Part shown: piece after piece, positions 62,938 to 64,000 of the stretch
Layout of the letters: the number at the start of each line of letters is the position of its first letter
How positions within the stretch are numbered: position 1 is the stretch's first letter
NCBI GenBank assembly: GCA_034008185.1
Contig: CM067084.1
Coordinates: 15,520,385 to 15,584,384, forward strand
Direction of reading: 5' to 3'
Length of the DNA: 64,000 nucleotides
DNA from: Gorsachius magnificus
Lineage: Eukaryota; Chordata; Aves; Pelecaniformes; Ardeidae
Position numbers and translations under genes: made by a program
Notes under the pieces: model-generated
What the model saw: the letters and a program-made list of their open reading frames with translations, nothing else
Told to the model about the DNA's origin: nothing
Database searches by the model: none

Positions 62938-63629
62938 TCATTGTTCAGGGCCCCATTTGAAATCATTCTTCTTCCGGGTCACTTGGTAGAGAGGGCTTAC
63001 AATCTGGCTGTAATTTGGAATATGCATTCTCCAAAAACCCACAACGCCCAAGAAAGCTTGTGTTTCCTTTTTGCTAGTTGGTGGAGACATAGCTGTTATT
63101 TTATTGATCACATCCATTGGAATCTGACGACGTCCATCTTGCCATTTGATTCCTAAAAACTGGATCTCCTGTGCAGGTCCCTTGACCTTGCTTTGTTTTA
63201 TGGCAAAACCGGCCTTCAGAAGGATTTGGACTATTTTCTTCCCTTTCTCAAAAACTTCTTCTGCTGTATTGCCCCACACAATGATGTCATCAATATATTG
63301 CAGGTGTTCTGGAGCCTTACCCTGTTCCAGTGCTGTCTGGATCAGTCCATGGCAAATGGTAGGGCTGTGTTTCCACCCCTGGGGCAGTCGATTCCAGGTA
63401 TACTGGATGCCCCTCCAAGTGAAAGCAAACTGTGGCCTGCACTCTGCTGCCAAAGGGATTGAAAAGAAAGCATTTGCAATATCAATTGTGGCATACCACT
63501 TGGCTGCCTTTGACTCCAGTTCGTATTGAAGTTCTAACATGTCTGGCACGGCAGCACTCAGCGGTGGCGTAACTTCATTCAGGCCACGATAGTCTACTGT
63601 CAGTCTCCACTCTCCATCAGACGTTTCTC
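62938..63629 (-). pseudogene. pol: ERV pol: reverse transcriptase part
   Basis: Encodes the RT fingers and palm: the first catalytic Asp in ATIDIANAF, the LPQGWKHSP motif, and the YIDD active site, followed by FLGIKW and the thumb. The frame is open from the frameshift near 63,625 to a TGA at 62,938-62,940, where a sense codon is expected (EQ-stop-QAF). Beyond that stop the same frame continues into RNase H and integrase, so a single nonsense mutation splits pol here. The YIDD box instead of YMDD fits ERVL and related class III elements. Confidence 0.88.
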
Positions 63630-64000
63630 ACTGGCCATATGGGACTGTTAAAGGGTGATCGAGTCTTGCTGATCACTCCTTGGCTCTCCAGTTGACGAAT
63701 CAGCTTATGGATGGGAATCAGGGAGTCTCGGTTGGTGCGATATTGCCGCCTGTGCACTGTTGTGGTGGCAATCGGCACTTGTTGTTCTTCAACACTCAGC
63801 AACCCCACAACCGAAGGGTCCTTTGAGAGACCAGGCAAGGTAGATAGCTGCTTAATTTCTTCTGCCTCCAATGCAGCTATACCAAAAGCCCACGGGTACC
63901 CTTTTGGGTCCTTGAAATACCCTCTCCTGAGGTAGTCTATGCCCAGGATGCACGGAGCATCTGGCCCAGTCACTATGCGGTGCTTTTGCCACTCATTCCC
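63617..64000 (-). pseudogene. pol: ERV pol: protease end and RT start
   Basis: Open from the window edge. It begins with the C-terminal part of a retroviral aspartic protease (ILGIDYLRRG) and a linker, then the RT N-terminus (IHKLIRQLESQGVISKT, SPFNSPIWPVR). Just after WPVR the frame is shifted by one base near 63,625: the next expected residues (DGEWRLTVDYRGLN-like) are read in another frame. The frame therefore ends at a TGA at 63,617. The 5' part of pol and gag are outside. Confidence 0.85.

Larger units (their letters stand above)
60043..64000 (-). mobile_element. ERVL-like (class III) endogenous retrovirus, 3' part
   Basis: Provirus read on the minus strand: end of protease, RT, RNase H, integrase, polypurine tract, 3' LTR. 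The 5' LTR, gag and most of protease lie beyond 64,000. There are only about 400 bp between the end of pol and the LTR, with no env, as usual for ERVL. The RT, with its YIDD active site, and the LTR ends resemble the ERVL elements of bird genomes that I know. One frameshift and one nonsense codon in about 980 codons suggest a fairly young copy. Confidence 0.9.

Noticed and set aside
1..64000. CRISPR arrays, tRNA or rRNA genes, bacterial operons
   Set aside because: No regular repeat-spacer array, cloverleaf boxes or rRNA-like sequence seen; the gene structure is that of a vertebrate.

Overview
The window looks like nuclear DNA from a bird. It carries LTRs of two kinds that I recognise from avian genomes, a class III (ERVL-like) endogenous retrovirus, and short tails resembling the 8-mer repeats of CR1 LINEs. 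Genes are split by long AT-rich introns and start in GC-rich CpG islands. No bacterial operon, CRISPR array, tRNA or rRNA was seen.

Positions 1-10,830 hold the 5' half of OTUD4 (deubiquitinase OTU domain protein 4), read on the minus strand from a CpG-island promoter. Exon 1 (Asp and Cys of the OTU catalytic site), exons 2, 3 and 5 are intact and keep their expected lengths and phases. Exons 4 and 6 do not: the only candidate for exon 4 is about 13 nt short with an in-frame stop, and exon 6 lacks about 16 nt, including part of the catalytic His codon. As it stands the OTU domain cannot be translated to the end. The rest of the gene lies beyond position 1.

Positions 12,700-26,200, on the plus strand, hold a second CpG island followed by four phase-compatible, well-bounded exon candidates (17,742; 18,168; 20,351; 25,602), ending in a stop codon with an AATAAA about 450 nt downstream. 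Together they encode about 114 residues of a protein I do not recognise. The start codon was not found. An LTR with its own polyadenylation signal sits between the CpG island and the first of these exons.

Positions 26,200-60,040 are mostly AT-rich sequence with no gene I can support. SMAD1 follows OTUD4 in other vertebrates as I recall, but none of its coding exons was seen. A few open or GC-richer stretches (28.5-29.0, 47.5, 52.3-53.2 and 55.0-56.1 kb) are noted as weak leads.

Positions 60,043-64,000 are the 3' part of an ERVL-like provirus on the minus strand: end of protease, reverse transcriptase, RNase H and integrase, a polypurine tract, and a complete 599-bp 3' LTR. Pol carries one frameshift and one in-frame stop but is otherwise open and keeps its catalytic residues, so the insertion is fairly young. 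No env was found between pol and the LTR, as usual for ERVL. The 5' LTR and gag lie beyond the window.
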